The position numbers and the translations under genes were made by a program. DNA of 64,000 nucleotides, from the NCBI GenBank assembly GCA_033764435.1, contig JANRIX010000054.1:186001-250000 (forward strand), in the 5' to 3' direction. The DNA comes from JAEUMY01 sp033764435. Its GTDB lineage: Bacteria; Pseudomonadota; Gammaproteobacteria; Burkholderiales; Usitatibacteraceae. Position 1 is the first letter of the stretch. Each line of letters opens with the position of its first letter. The notes beneath the pieces are model-generated. The model was given only the letters and a program-made list of their open reading frames with translations, ran no database searches and was not told where the DNA came from. This document shows positions 9,280-16,526 of this stretch, piece after piece.

Positions 9280-10950
9280 ATGACTGCCTTGCTCGATCGC
9301 ATCATCCCGCAGCGCTACTGGGCCTGGACCGCGTGCGGACTCGCCGCGGTGCTCTCGTTCGCGTTCATTCCGCACTCGCTGCATTTCGCCTGGCCGGCGC
9401 TGATCTTCGCGGTGCTGTGGCTGGTCGGACTGATTGACTTCAGCCAGACGCGTCAGGCCATCCGCCGCAACTACCCGGTGCTGGCGCATTTCCGCTTCTT
9501 CTTCGAATTCATCCGCCCGGAGATCCGCCAGTATTTTCTGGAGGCGGACACGGACGAGTTGCCGTTCTCCCGCGCGCAGCGTTCCATCGTTTACCAGCGC
9601 GCCAAGAATGCGGTGGACAAGCGCCCGTTTGGCACGCAGGCCGACGTGTACGAGCCGCATTACGAGTGGATCAACCACAGCATCGCGCCGCTCGATCTCA
9701 AAAGCCACGACTTCCGGGTGACCGTGGGTGGCCCAGCCTGCAAGCAGCCCTACGCAGCCAGCGTGTTCAATATCTCGGCCATGAGTTTCGGTGCGCTGTC
9801 GGCCAATGCCATCCTCGCGCTGAACGAGGGGGCCAGGCGCGGCAAGTTCTTCCACGACACCGGCGAAGGCTCGATCTCCAAGTGGCACCGCGAGCGTGGC
9901 GGCGATCTCGTGTGGGAAATCGGTTCGGGCTACTTCGGCTGCCGCAATCCGGACGGCACATTCAGCGCGGAGAAGTTCGCCGAGAACGCCAAGTCCGAGC
10001 AGGTGAAGATGATCGAGCTGAAGATGTCACAGGGCGCCAAGCCCGGACACGGCGGCGTGCTGCCCGGCGCCAAGGTCACTGGCGAAATCGCCATCGCTCG
10101 CGGCGTGCCGGAAGGCGTGGATTGTGTTTCACCGGCGCGGCACTCGGCGTTTTCGACGCCCATCGAGATGATGCAGTTCATCCAGACCCTGCGCGATCTC
10201 TCCGGCGGCAAGCCGGTGGGCTTCAAGTTGGCGATTGGCCACCCGTGGGAGTGGTTCGCCATCGTGAAGGCGATGCTGAAGACCAGCGTCACGCCCGACT
10301 TCATCGTGGTCGATGGCGGCGAGGGCGGCACCGGTGCGGCGCCGCTGGAATTCACCGATCACGTCGGCGCGCCGCTGCGCGAAGGCCTGATGCTGGTGCA
10401 CAACACTCTGGTCGGCGTCGGCTTGCGCGACAAGATCCGCATCGGCGCCTCTGGCAAGATCGTCACAGCATTCGACATGGCGCGGGCCATGGCGTTGGGT
10501 GCGGACTGGTGCAACTCGGCGCGCGGGTTCATGTTCGCGCTGGGCTGCATCCAGGCGCAGTCCTGTCACACCGGACACTGTCCCACCGGCGTCACCACGC
10601 AGGACCCCGTGCGCATGCGCGCGCTGGTCGTGCCGGACAAGGCGGAACGCGTGTTCCAGTTCCACCAGAACACGCTGAAGGCGTTGAAGGAATTGCTGGG
10701 TGCCGCGGGGCTCTCGCATCCGTCCGAAGTCGGCCCCGAGCATGTCATCCGCCGCATCTCGTCAACCGAAGTGCGCTCCCTCTCGGCGCTCTACCAGTGG
10801 CTGAGGCCCGGCGAGCTGCTCGACAGCGTGCCGTCGCATCCGGTGTTCAAGGTGTTCTGGGAGGTGTCGACGGCGGAGACGTTTGCGGCACCGCCGAATG
10901 TGTTGACGGTGAGGTCGAGCAAGACGCGCGAAATGGCCATGCCAGGTTGA
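9280..10950 (+). CDS. FMN-binding glutamate synthase family protein, membrane-anchored
   Basis: A 556-residue protein. Two membrane helices occupy about residues 14-60, followed by the FMN-binding (beta/alpha)8 domain of the glutamate synthase large subunit (SAMSFGALSANAI, GEGGTGAAPLEF). A Cys cluster CIQAQSCHTGHCPTG near residues 423-437 is the usual [3Fe-4S] ligand set. The amidotransferase domain of true GltB is absent, so the enzyme is related to the stand-alone GltB2-like oxidoreductases. GGAGGA precedes ATG 9280. The physiological reaction is not known. Confidence 0.87.
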   Translation: MTALLDRIIPQRYWAWTACGLAAVLSFAFIPHSLHFAWPALIFAVLWLVGLIDFSQTRQAIRRNYPVLAHFRFFFEFIRPEIRQYFLEADTDELPFSRAQRSIVYQRAKNAVDKRPFGTQADVYEPHYEWINHSIAPLDLKSHDFRVTVGGPACKQPYAASVFNISAMSFGALSANAILALNEGARRGKFFHDTGEGSISKWHRERGGDLVWEIGSGYFGCRNPDGTFSAEKFAENAKSEQVKMIELKMSQGAKPGHGGVLPGAKVTGEIAIARGVPEGVDCVSPARHSAFSTPIEMMQFIQTLRDLSGGKPVGFKLAIGHPWEWFAIVKAMLKTSVTPDFIVVDGGEGGTGAAPLEFTDHVGAPLREGLMLVHNTLVGVGLRDKIRIGASGKIVTAFDMARAMALGADWCNSARGFMFALGCIQAQSCHTGHCPTGVTTQDPVRMRALVVPDKAERVFQFHQNTLKALKELLGAAGLSHPSEVGPEHVIRRISSTEVRSLSALYQWLRPGELLDSVPSHPVFKVFWEVSTAETFAAPPNVLTVRSSKTREMAMPG

Positions 10951-11012
10951 CGAGATGAAAGGTTCCGGTGGATCGGCCGACCCAAGTCTGAACCGATCCG
11001 CCTGGAGCTTGC

Positions 11013-12092
11013 ATGCCCAACACCCGACTGAAGCGATCCGACACCTCACTCATCATTGCCGCGCGGCACGCTGCGCAAGCCAATCTGCTCAGGGCGTTGG
11101 CCATTTCTTCCGGGGCGCATGCGTACGTGGCGTCGCCTGACGCTGCGCTGGATGAAGAGCTGACGCGACTGCGGTATGCCCACCATGAACGGTCGGTGCT
11201 GGTGGTTGACCTGGCAACGCTTGCGGCACAGGGCGAGCCCCCGGGAACTGTCATTCAGCGTCTTCAGGCGACCCAGCCGGCATTGGGCATCGTCGTGCTT
11301 GCGGATGAATGTCTGGCATTGAGCCCGGCGCAGGAAGTGTTGCTGAAGCAACATGGCGCGTTGGGCGCGTTCCCTGCGCTGTCCCGCTTGCGACTGAAGG
11401 AGACACTGTTGCCCGTTCAGGCATGCGTGCTGGGTGTGCCGGTGACCGATCTGGACGTTGCGGAACTCGAGCCCTATCTGAAGGTCATCGCGCAGGACCA
11501 TGAACTTTCCGGCCCATTGGACGATGCTCAGTTGGCACTGGCCAAGTTGCCTGGCCGAGGCTTCACCCTGAAGGCGCTGCTTGACGAATTGAAAGGCCCG
11601 CGTGGCTTCAATGTCACCGACCGCAGCTATCGCCTGAAGTCCTATCCCGAGTGTCTGGTGGCGTCTGAGGGGGTTGACGCGCTGTGCGCCATTACCGGCG
11701 CGTCCCGCGGTTCAGCCGTGGCACTTGGGCAGGCGCTGCAGCATCTGGGCTATCTGCATCACGTCGCGGGCGATCACGTTTTTGCCGATGAGGACCTGTT
11801 CTTTCGTTTTTCCCCGCCCACTGAGAACACCGAACGCGCCGATCTGGTGGCCTTGCTGGACGCGGCGCGCGGCGAGGCGGGCATTCCGATCAAGGACAGA
11901 ACCCATCTCGGCAAGCGCTATCCGGCCTGTTTCACCGGGGCCGAAGCGGCAGATTGGCTGCGCAAGCACGGCCGATTGAATCGTTGCGAGGCGCTGCGGG
12001 TGGGGCAGTCACTCCTGGCGCTGCATGCGTTCCGCCATGTGACCGATGATCATCCGTTCTCGGACTGGGAATACTTCTACCGGTTCGCCTGA
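11013..12092 (+). CDS. Tandem DEP-domain protein with N-terminal receiver-like region
   Basis: A 359-residue protein. Residues 1-130 look like a degenerate response-regulator receiver (SVLVVDL, then LGIVVLADE), without a clear set of acidic phosphorylation residues. Two DEP-like repeats follow at about 199-266 and 290-358; both have a Y(K/R)xxYPxCxxxxEaxxxL pattern and end in a similar FFRF/FYRF block. DEP domains in eukaryotes anchor signalling proteins to membranes or receptors. GGAG lies six bases before ATG 11013. Function here is unknown. Confidence 0.72.
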   Translation: MPNTRLKRSDTSLIIAARHAAQANLLRALAISSGAHAYVASPDAALDEELTRLRYAHHERSVLVVDLATLAAQGEPPGTVIQRLQATQPALGIVVLADECLALSPAQEVLLKQHGALGAFPALSRLRLKETLLPVQACVLGVPVTDLDVAELEPYLKVIAQDHELSGPLDDAQLALAKLPGRGFTLKALLDELKGPRGFNVTDRSYRLKSYPECLVASEGVDALCAITGASRGSAVALGQALQHLGYLHHVAGDHVFADEDLFFRFSPPTENTERADLVALLDAARGEAGIPIKDRTHLGKRYPACFTGAEAADWLRKHGRLNRCEALRVGQSLLALHAFRHVTDDHPFSDWEYFYRFA

Positions 12093-12126
12093 AGGTCGAC
12101 TGCGGGCGGCCCGATCGGGGCAGCAA

Positions 12127-12975
12127 TCAGCCGCCAGATACCGCCGCGCCCGGATCGGACCGGGCCTTCATCCAGGCGCGTGGCGGCATGCCGGCCCGTG
12201 CTGCGAATATTCGCGAGAACGTCGCACTGGAGGCATAGCCGACCTCCCCGGCGATGAGCTTGAGCGGGTGGCCCTTGCTCATCAGCGATTGCGCGAGTCC
12301 CATGCGCCAGTCGGTGAGGTAGTCCAGCGGAGTGAAGCCGGTCGTCTGCTTGAAGCGTGCGGCGAAACGCGCACGTGACAGATTGGCGACAGCCGCCATC
12401 TCCGCAAGCGTCCAGTTGCGTCGCGGGTCCTCGTGAATCGCCATGACCGCCCGGGCGATGCGGCTGTCGGCCAGCCCGGCCAGCACGCCCATGCGCACCT
12501 CGCCGCGATCCACCACGTGACGCAGCATGAGCAGCAGGCAATATTCGGTGAGCCGATCCAGTGCCGCCTGACGTCCTTCGTGTTGCCCCATGGCTTCCTC
12601 CACCAGCAGATCCAGCACGCGTGACAGCGGCGCCGACTCGACCAGCGCGACGTTCAAGAGGTCGGGAAACGCTTTCAGGAAGGGATTGTTGGCGGTTCCG
12701 CCCAGCCGCACGGACGCGCACAGGATTTCCGCCGGCTCGCCGGGCACCGGCACGAGCCGGTGATCACGCGGCTTCGGAAAAAACAGCACGGCAGGCTGAT
12801 TGATGGTGAGCGGTGTGCTGTGCTTTTCCGCAAAGCTCAGCGTCCCGCGCCGGACGATGTGCAAATGGCCGTGGCCGCCCGCGGCAGCGAAATCTGCCGT
12901 GTTGCAGATGTCCCCGGCATAGAACAGGTGGGCGGACAGGGGAAAACGGCCAAAGAGGGCAGACAACGCATCCAT
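12127..12975 (-). CDS. AraC family transcriptional regulator
   Basis: A 282-residue protein. The N-terminal cupin-type ligand domain (AraC-binding-like, HGHLHIVRRG) is followed by a C-terminal double helix-turn-helix at about 180-270 (WTLAEMAAVANLSRARFAARFKQ, split here by HTH 1, then GEVGYASSATFSRIFAARAG). ATG 12975 was chosen because the domain begins shortly after. It is divergent from the sigma factor gene, with 189 bp between the starts, so it could regulate that operon, but no operator is identified. A palindrome falls in the second recognition helix, read as RIFA. Confidence 0.88.
   Translation of the reverse strand: MDALSALFGRFPLSAHLFYAGDICNTADFAAAGGHGHLHIVRRGTLSFAEKHSTPLTINQPAVLFFPKPRDHRLVPVPGEPAEILCASVRLGGTANNPFLKAFPDLLNVALVESAPLSRVLDLLVEEAMGQHEGRQAALDRLTEYCLLLMLRHVVDRGEVRMGVLAGLADSRIARAVMAIHEDPRRNWTLAEMAAVANLSRARFAARFKQTTGFTPLDYLTDWRMGLAQSLMSKGHPLKLIAGEVGYASSATFSRIFAARAGMPPRAWMKARSDPGAAVSGG
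12203..12214. repeat. GCGAATATTCGC palindrome, copy 5
   Basis: Perfect copy inside the AraC regulator gene, read as RIFA within the conserved recognition-helix sequence FSRIFAA. Confidence 0.95.
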
Positions 12976-13164
12976 GCGAGACGATTGGCAAAGAATCCAA
13001 GACGATTCACATGCTACCGCATGCATCGAATCGGCCATCATCGTGGTCACAGGGTTATCCCTGCCACCCCGGAGCGCCGCGTGTCGAAAATCCATCCTGT
13101 TGCCACCGCTCATTTTGCTTCGTCACGCGTGTCCCAACGCCATCGCGAACGCGAGCGGACGCAA

Positions 13165-13719
13165 ATGCGCGGTCGCGCACGCGACACTCGCCCGTCCGGT
13201 GACTCGGGCGACCTGATCGCGCATCAGCGCTATCTCACGGCCTTCGCCCGCAGCCGCCTCGGGCCGGATGACGAGATCGAAGATCTGGTGCAGGAGACCT
13301 TGCTGGCTGCCTGTGTCAACAAAGCGTCATTTCGGGGCGAGTCGACTTATCGAACCTGGCTCACTTCCGTGCTGGTGTTCAAGATCGCGGATCATCGCCG
13401 GCGCAAGGATCGCGCGAGCGCACTGTCCATCGAGCAGATCGAAGAGGATCAGCCGGGCTGGCTGGACCGGGTCGCGCCGCCTGCGGAAGAGCCGGCATCG
13501 CCCGAACTGGCCGACGCCACCCGGGCCAGGGTGCATGCCGCACTGGGCCGGTTGCCGGCGAATCAGCGCGATGCGTGGTTGCTGGCCGAATGCAACGAGC
13601 TGCCGACCGCGACCATAGAGCGCATCCTGGGGGTCAGCGCGGACAATGTCTGGGTGTTGTTGCATCGCGCCCGCAAGCGGCTGCGCGAAGAGCTGATCGG
13701 CATGGAGGTCGGCGCATGA
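13165..13719 (+). CDS. Sigma-70 family (ECF-type) RNA polymerase sigma factor
   Basis: A 184-residue sigma factor. Region 2 is seen at about 20-85 (DLVQETLLAAC, FRGESTYRTWLTSVLVFKIADHRR) and region 4 at about 125-180 (ALGRLPANQRDAWLL, then ILGVSADNVWVLLHRARKRLRE). The ATG at 13165 is the best start by length; no strong ribosome-binding site was seen. Its stop overlaps the next start in ATGA, so the radical SAM gene is translationally coupled. No anti-sigma gene is adjacent, which is unusual for an ECF factor. Confidence 0.85.
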   Translation: MRGRARDTRPSGDSGDLIAHQRYLTAFARSRLGPDDEIEDLVQETLLAACVNKASFRGESTYRTWLTSVLVFKIADHRRRKDRASALSIEQIEEDQPGWLDRVAPPAEEPASPELADATRARVHAALGRLPANQRDAWLLAECNELPTATIERILGVSADNVWVLLHRARKRLREELIGMEVGA

Positions 13720-15137
13720 GCGGTGATGCGTCCATGGCCGGGGTACAGTCACTGTCGGCCCGGGCACTCTCGGCCCGTGATATCGCAGATTGGGTGCCAG
13801 TCGCGGCGCCGCCGGCGGACCCGATGCGGGCCGCCCGCGAACGCATGACGCGTGCCGGCCAGTGGGCGCCATGGCAGACCATCGGGCGGCGCATGGCCAT
13901 CGGTTGCGTTGCGCTGGAGATCACCCAGCGCTGCAACCTCGATTGCACGTATTGCTATTTGTCGGAGAGTTCCGAGGCGTTGAAGGACATTCCGCTGGAA
14001 GAGGTCTACCGGCGCATTGACCTGATCGCGGAACACTATGGCGCCGGCACGGACGTGCAGGTCACGGGCGGTGAGCCCACACTGCGCCGGCAGGATGAGC
14101 TCATCGCGATTGTGGAGCGCGTGGTGCAGCGTGGCCTGCGGCCCTCGCTCTTCACCAATGGCATCAAGCTCACCCGGCCTTTGCTTGAAGCGCTGTCGCG
14201 GGTGGGACTGGTCGATGTGGCGTTTCATGTCGATCTCACCCAGGAGCGGAAGGGGTATCCGACCGAGCAGAGTCTCAATGCCGTGCGGCTCGAATACATC
14301 GCGCTGGCGCGAGGGCTGCCGGTCGCGGTCATGTTCAACACCACTTTGTTCGCGGGCAACATCGACGAGCTGGAGATGCTCGGGCGATTCTTCATCTCGC
14401 AGCATGCGAATATTCGCATGGCGTCGTTTCAGCTCGGTGCGGATACCGGCCGAGGCGTGGACGCCCCGGCCAGCGCAGCAGAACAGATCGACAAGTCCCG
14501 CGTGATTCGCGGCCTGCAGCGCGCGGCCGGCGCGCCGCTCAATTTCACCGCGGTCAGCGCGGGCCACCATGCCTGCAATCGCTACGGGTTCGCGCTGATC
14601 GCGGGCGGCGTTGCGCAGGATCTCTTCTCCGATACCCGCCTCGCGTGGGATGTGCTGGCCGCGACCGCCGATGCACGCTTTGATCGTCGCAGCAAGTTGC
14701 GCTCACTCGGGGCATTCGCAGCCGCGATGCTACGCCGCCCCGGTCTCATGCTGCGCGGCGCAGCATGGCTGGTCGGTGCCCTGTGGCGCCTCAAGGCTGG
14801 CTTGCTGCGTTCGCGCGGACGCATCGGCAAGCTGTCCTTCTTCATTCACGACTTCATGGACGCACGCGCGCTCGATGGCGAGCGTTGCGATGCCTGCAGC
14901 TTCATGGTGATGACGCCGGAAGGGCCGCTGTCGATGTGCGTGCACAATGCCAAGCGGGATACCTATCTGCTCCAACCCGCGCGCGTGGCCAGCGGCGAAA
15001 CCATACGCTTCTGGAATCCGGCGGATGGCAGCTGGTCGGCCGAACCACCGGCGCGCATCGCCGTCTCGCTCACGCGCAAGACCGCACGCGGACGCGCCCG
15101 CAATCAGGTGGGCAAGCCGATCGGGAAGGCGGCATGA
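13716..15137 (+). CDS. Radical SAM protein of unknown substrate
   Basis: A 473-residue radical SAM enzyme. The [4Fe-4S]-binding CNLDCTYC motif has Cys at 73, 77 and 80, followed by VTGGEPT, the SAM-binding GGE motif. The C-terminal part has further cysteines (CDACSFM, then SMCVHN), suggesting an auxiliary cluster like SPASM-type enzymes. A hydrophobic stretch near residues 345-370 (AAWLVGALWRLKAGLL) may touch the membrane. It overlaps both neighbours by ATGA, so the sigma factor, this enzyme and the lipoprotein are one operon. One palindrome is read as ANIR. Confidence 0.85.
   Translation: MSGDASMAGVQSLSARALSARDIADWVPVAAPPADPMRAARERMTRAGQWAPWQTIGRRMAIGCVALEITQRCNLDCTYCYLSESSEALKDIPLEEVYRRIDLIAEHYGAGTDVQVTGGEPTLRRQDELIAIVERVVQRGLRPSLFTNGIKLTRPLLEALSRVGLVDVAFHVDLTQERKGYPTEQSLNAVRLEYIALARGLPVAVMFNTTLFAGNIDELEMLGRFFISQHANIRMASFQLGADTGRGVDAPASAAEQIDKSRVIRGLQRAAGAPLNFTAVSAGHHACNRYGFALIAGGVAQDLFSDTRLAWDVLAATADARFDRRSKLRSLGAFAAAMLRRPGLMLRGAAWLVGALWRLKAGLLRSRGRIGKLSFFIHDFMDARALDGERCDACSFMVMTPEGPLSMCVHNAKRDTYLLQPARVASGETIRFWNPADGSWSAEPPARIAVSLTRKTARGRARNQVGKPIGKAA
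14406..14417. repeat. GCGAATATTCGC palindrome, copy 6
   Basis: Perfect copy inside the radical SAM gene, read as ANIR. Confidence 0.95.
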
Positions 15138-15907
15138 CTGCGAATATTCGCACTGCGCTGGTGGTGCTGATGCTCACGCTGGCAGGTTGTGCCAGCGTGC
15201 CGCGCCCGACGCTGATGGCCGAGCCGGATGCGCGCGAGCCCATCGAGGCCTGGGCGCGCGTGCTGGATCGCTTCGTGGACGACGCCGGTCGCGTGGACTT
15301 CAAGAGCCTGAAGGCGGACCGTACGGATCTCGATCGCTACGTCGCGTGGGTGTACGACCATTCTCCGGCCAGTCATCCCGCGCTGTTTCCGAGTCGCGAG
15401 ACGGTGCTGGCGTTCCATCTCAATGCCTACAACGCCCTGTCGATGCACAACATTCTTGAGTCGGGCATTCCGGACACGCTGGCCGGATTCGCCATGGTCC
15501 GCTTCTTCTGGCTCGCCAAGGTTCGGGTGGGCGGGCAGGATATCTCGCTGTATGACTACGAGAACAAGGTGATCCGGGCGCTGGGTGAACCGCGTGTGCA
15601 CTTCGCGTTGAATTGCATGTCCGTGGGTTGCCCCACCTTGCCGCGCGTTCCGTTTCTCGCGACCACCCTTGAGGCGCAGTTGCAGCGCGAGACCCTGCGC
15701 TTCATGAACGATCCGCGTCATGTCCGTGCGGATGCTTCATCCCGGACCGTCTGGCTCTCGGAAATATTCGACTTCTTTCCGTCGGATTTTCTGGCGGTTG
15801 CGCCGTCATTCATTGCGTACGCCAATCGCTACCGTGCCGATCCGCTGCCCGCTGACTTTCAGGTCAAGTTCATCCCTTACGACTGGACGGTCAGCGCGCA
15901 GCGTTGA
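15134..15907 (+). CDS. DUF547 domain lipoprotein
   Basis: A 257-residue protein with a lipoprotein signal: hydrophobic residues 8-16, then lipobox LAGC with Cys19. The DUF547 domain follows (AFHLNAYNALSMHNIL, HFALNCMSVGCPTL). DUF547 proteins are widespread envelope proteins of unknown function. The start codon overlaps the radical SAM stop (ATGA). Codons 3-6 of the signal peptide are a complete palindrome copy (MTANIRTA), so the repeat lies in the translation-initiation region. Confidence 0.87.
   Translation: MTANIRTALVVLMLTLAGCASVPRPTLMAEPDAREPIEAWARVLDRFVDDAGRVDFKSLKADRTDLDRYVAWVYDHSPASHPALFPSRETVLAFHLNAYNALSMHNILESGIPDTLAGFAMVRFFWLAKVRVGGQDISLYDYENKVIRALGEPRVHFALNCMSVGCPTLPRVPFLATTLEAQLQRETLRFMNDPRHVRADASSRTVWLSEIFDFFPSDFLAVAPSFIAYANRYRADPLPADFQVKFIPYDWTVSAQR
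15140..15151. repeat. GCGAATATTCGC palindrome, copy 7
   Basis: Perfect copy at codons 3-6 of the DUF547 lipoprotein gene, read as ANIR. Confidence 0.95.
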
Positions 15908-15914
15908 GGATTCG

Positions 15915-15928
15915 CCGATTCGAATCGG
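15915..15928. repeat. 14-bp perfect palindrome between convergent genes
   Basis: CCGATTCGAATCGG fills most of the 21-bp gap between the DUF547 gene and the convergent lipoprotein gene. It has no loop or T-tract, so it is not a standard terminator. Confidence 0.6.
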
Positions 15929-16507
15929 TCAAGGTGTTCGGAAACGCCCTGCGCCAGGAAGCAGCCCGCCCGCCTCCGACCAGATGACAGGGCAGTTCAC
16001 GACGACATCCAGAATCGCAAGTTTGACGCGACCGGCGTCTTCGGCTTTCAGGATCGCCTCTTCGGACTTCAGTTCATCCGGTGTACTGCCCGGCACCCAG
16101 GTGACCTCCACCAGTTGCCAGAGCGGGCTGTAGCTCGCGTCACGACTGGCGGGTCCTGTCGGCAGCGGAATGGAAGGGAACACGGCAGGCTGATTGAAGT
16201 TCACGATCTTGTAGACCCGCTCGAGCGCATGCCGGCGGCCGGGCACGCGCGGGCCCTGCGGGAGCGCATCGCGAAGGCGAGGCGCGTAGTTGGCATTGGC
16301 CTTGGCCGCCATGGCTTCATCGGAGACATCGGTCGTGATGTACTGCGCCCGGCGGCCTTCATGCCACGCGTCGAGCAACGGCAGTTGCGCCATCATCACG
16401 GGTGCAGATGGGGTGACCGGTGGCGCGGTTTCGATGAGTAATGCGCAGCCGCCCAGCAGCGGTGCGATCAGCAGCAATGACAGACGGTTCGTGCAGAGTT
16501 TCTTCAT
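15929..16507 (-). CDS. Conserved lipoprotein of unknown function
   Basis: A 192-residue protein. The signal runs from MKKLCTNRLSLLL to the lipobox LGGC, so an outer- or inner-membrane lipoprotein is expected. The mature part contains YKIVNFNQPAVFPS and LWQLVEVTWVPGS, blocks I do not recognise with confidence. AGGAG lies six bases before ATG 16507. It sits just downstream of mnmC on the same strand (20 bp), perhaps co-transcribed. Confidence 0.7.
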   Translation of the reverse strand: MKKLCTNRLSLLLIAPLLGGCALLIETAPPVTPSAPVMMAQLPLLDAWHEGRRAQYITTDVSDEAMAAKANANYAPRLRDALPQGPRVPGRRHALERVYKIVNFNQPAVFPSIPLPTGPASRDASYSPLWQLVEVTWVPGSTPDELKSEEAILKAEDAGRVKLAILDVVVNCPVIWSEAGGLLPGAGRFRTP

Positions 16508-16526
16508 TCCAATCTCCTGTTGAATG

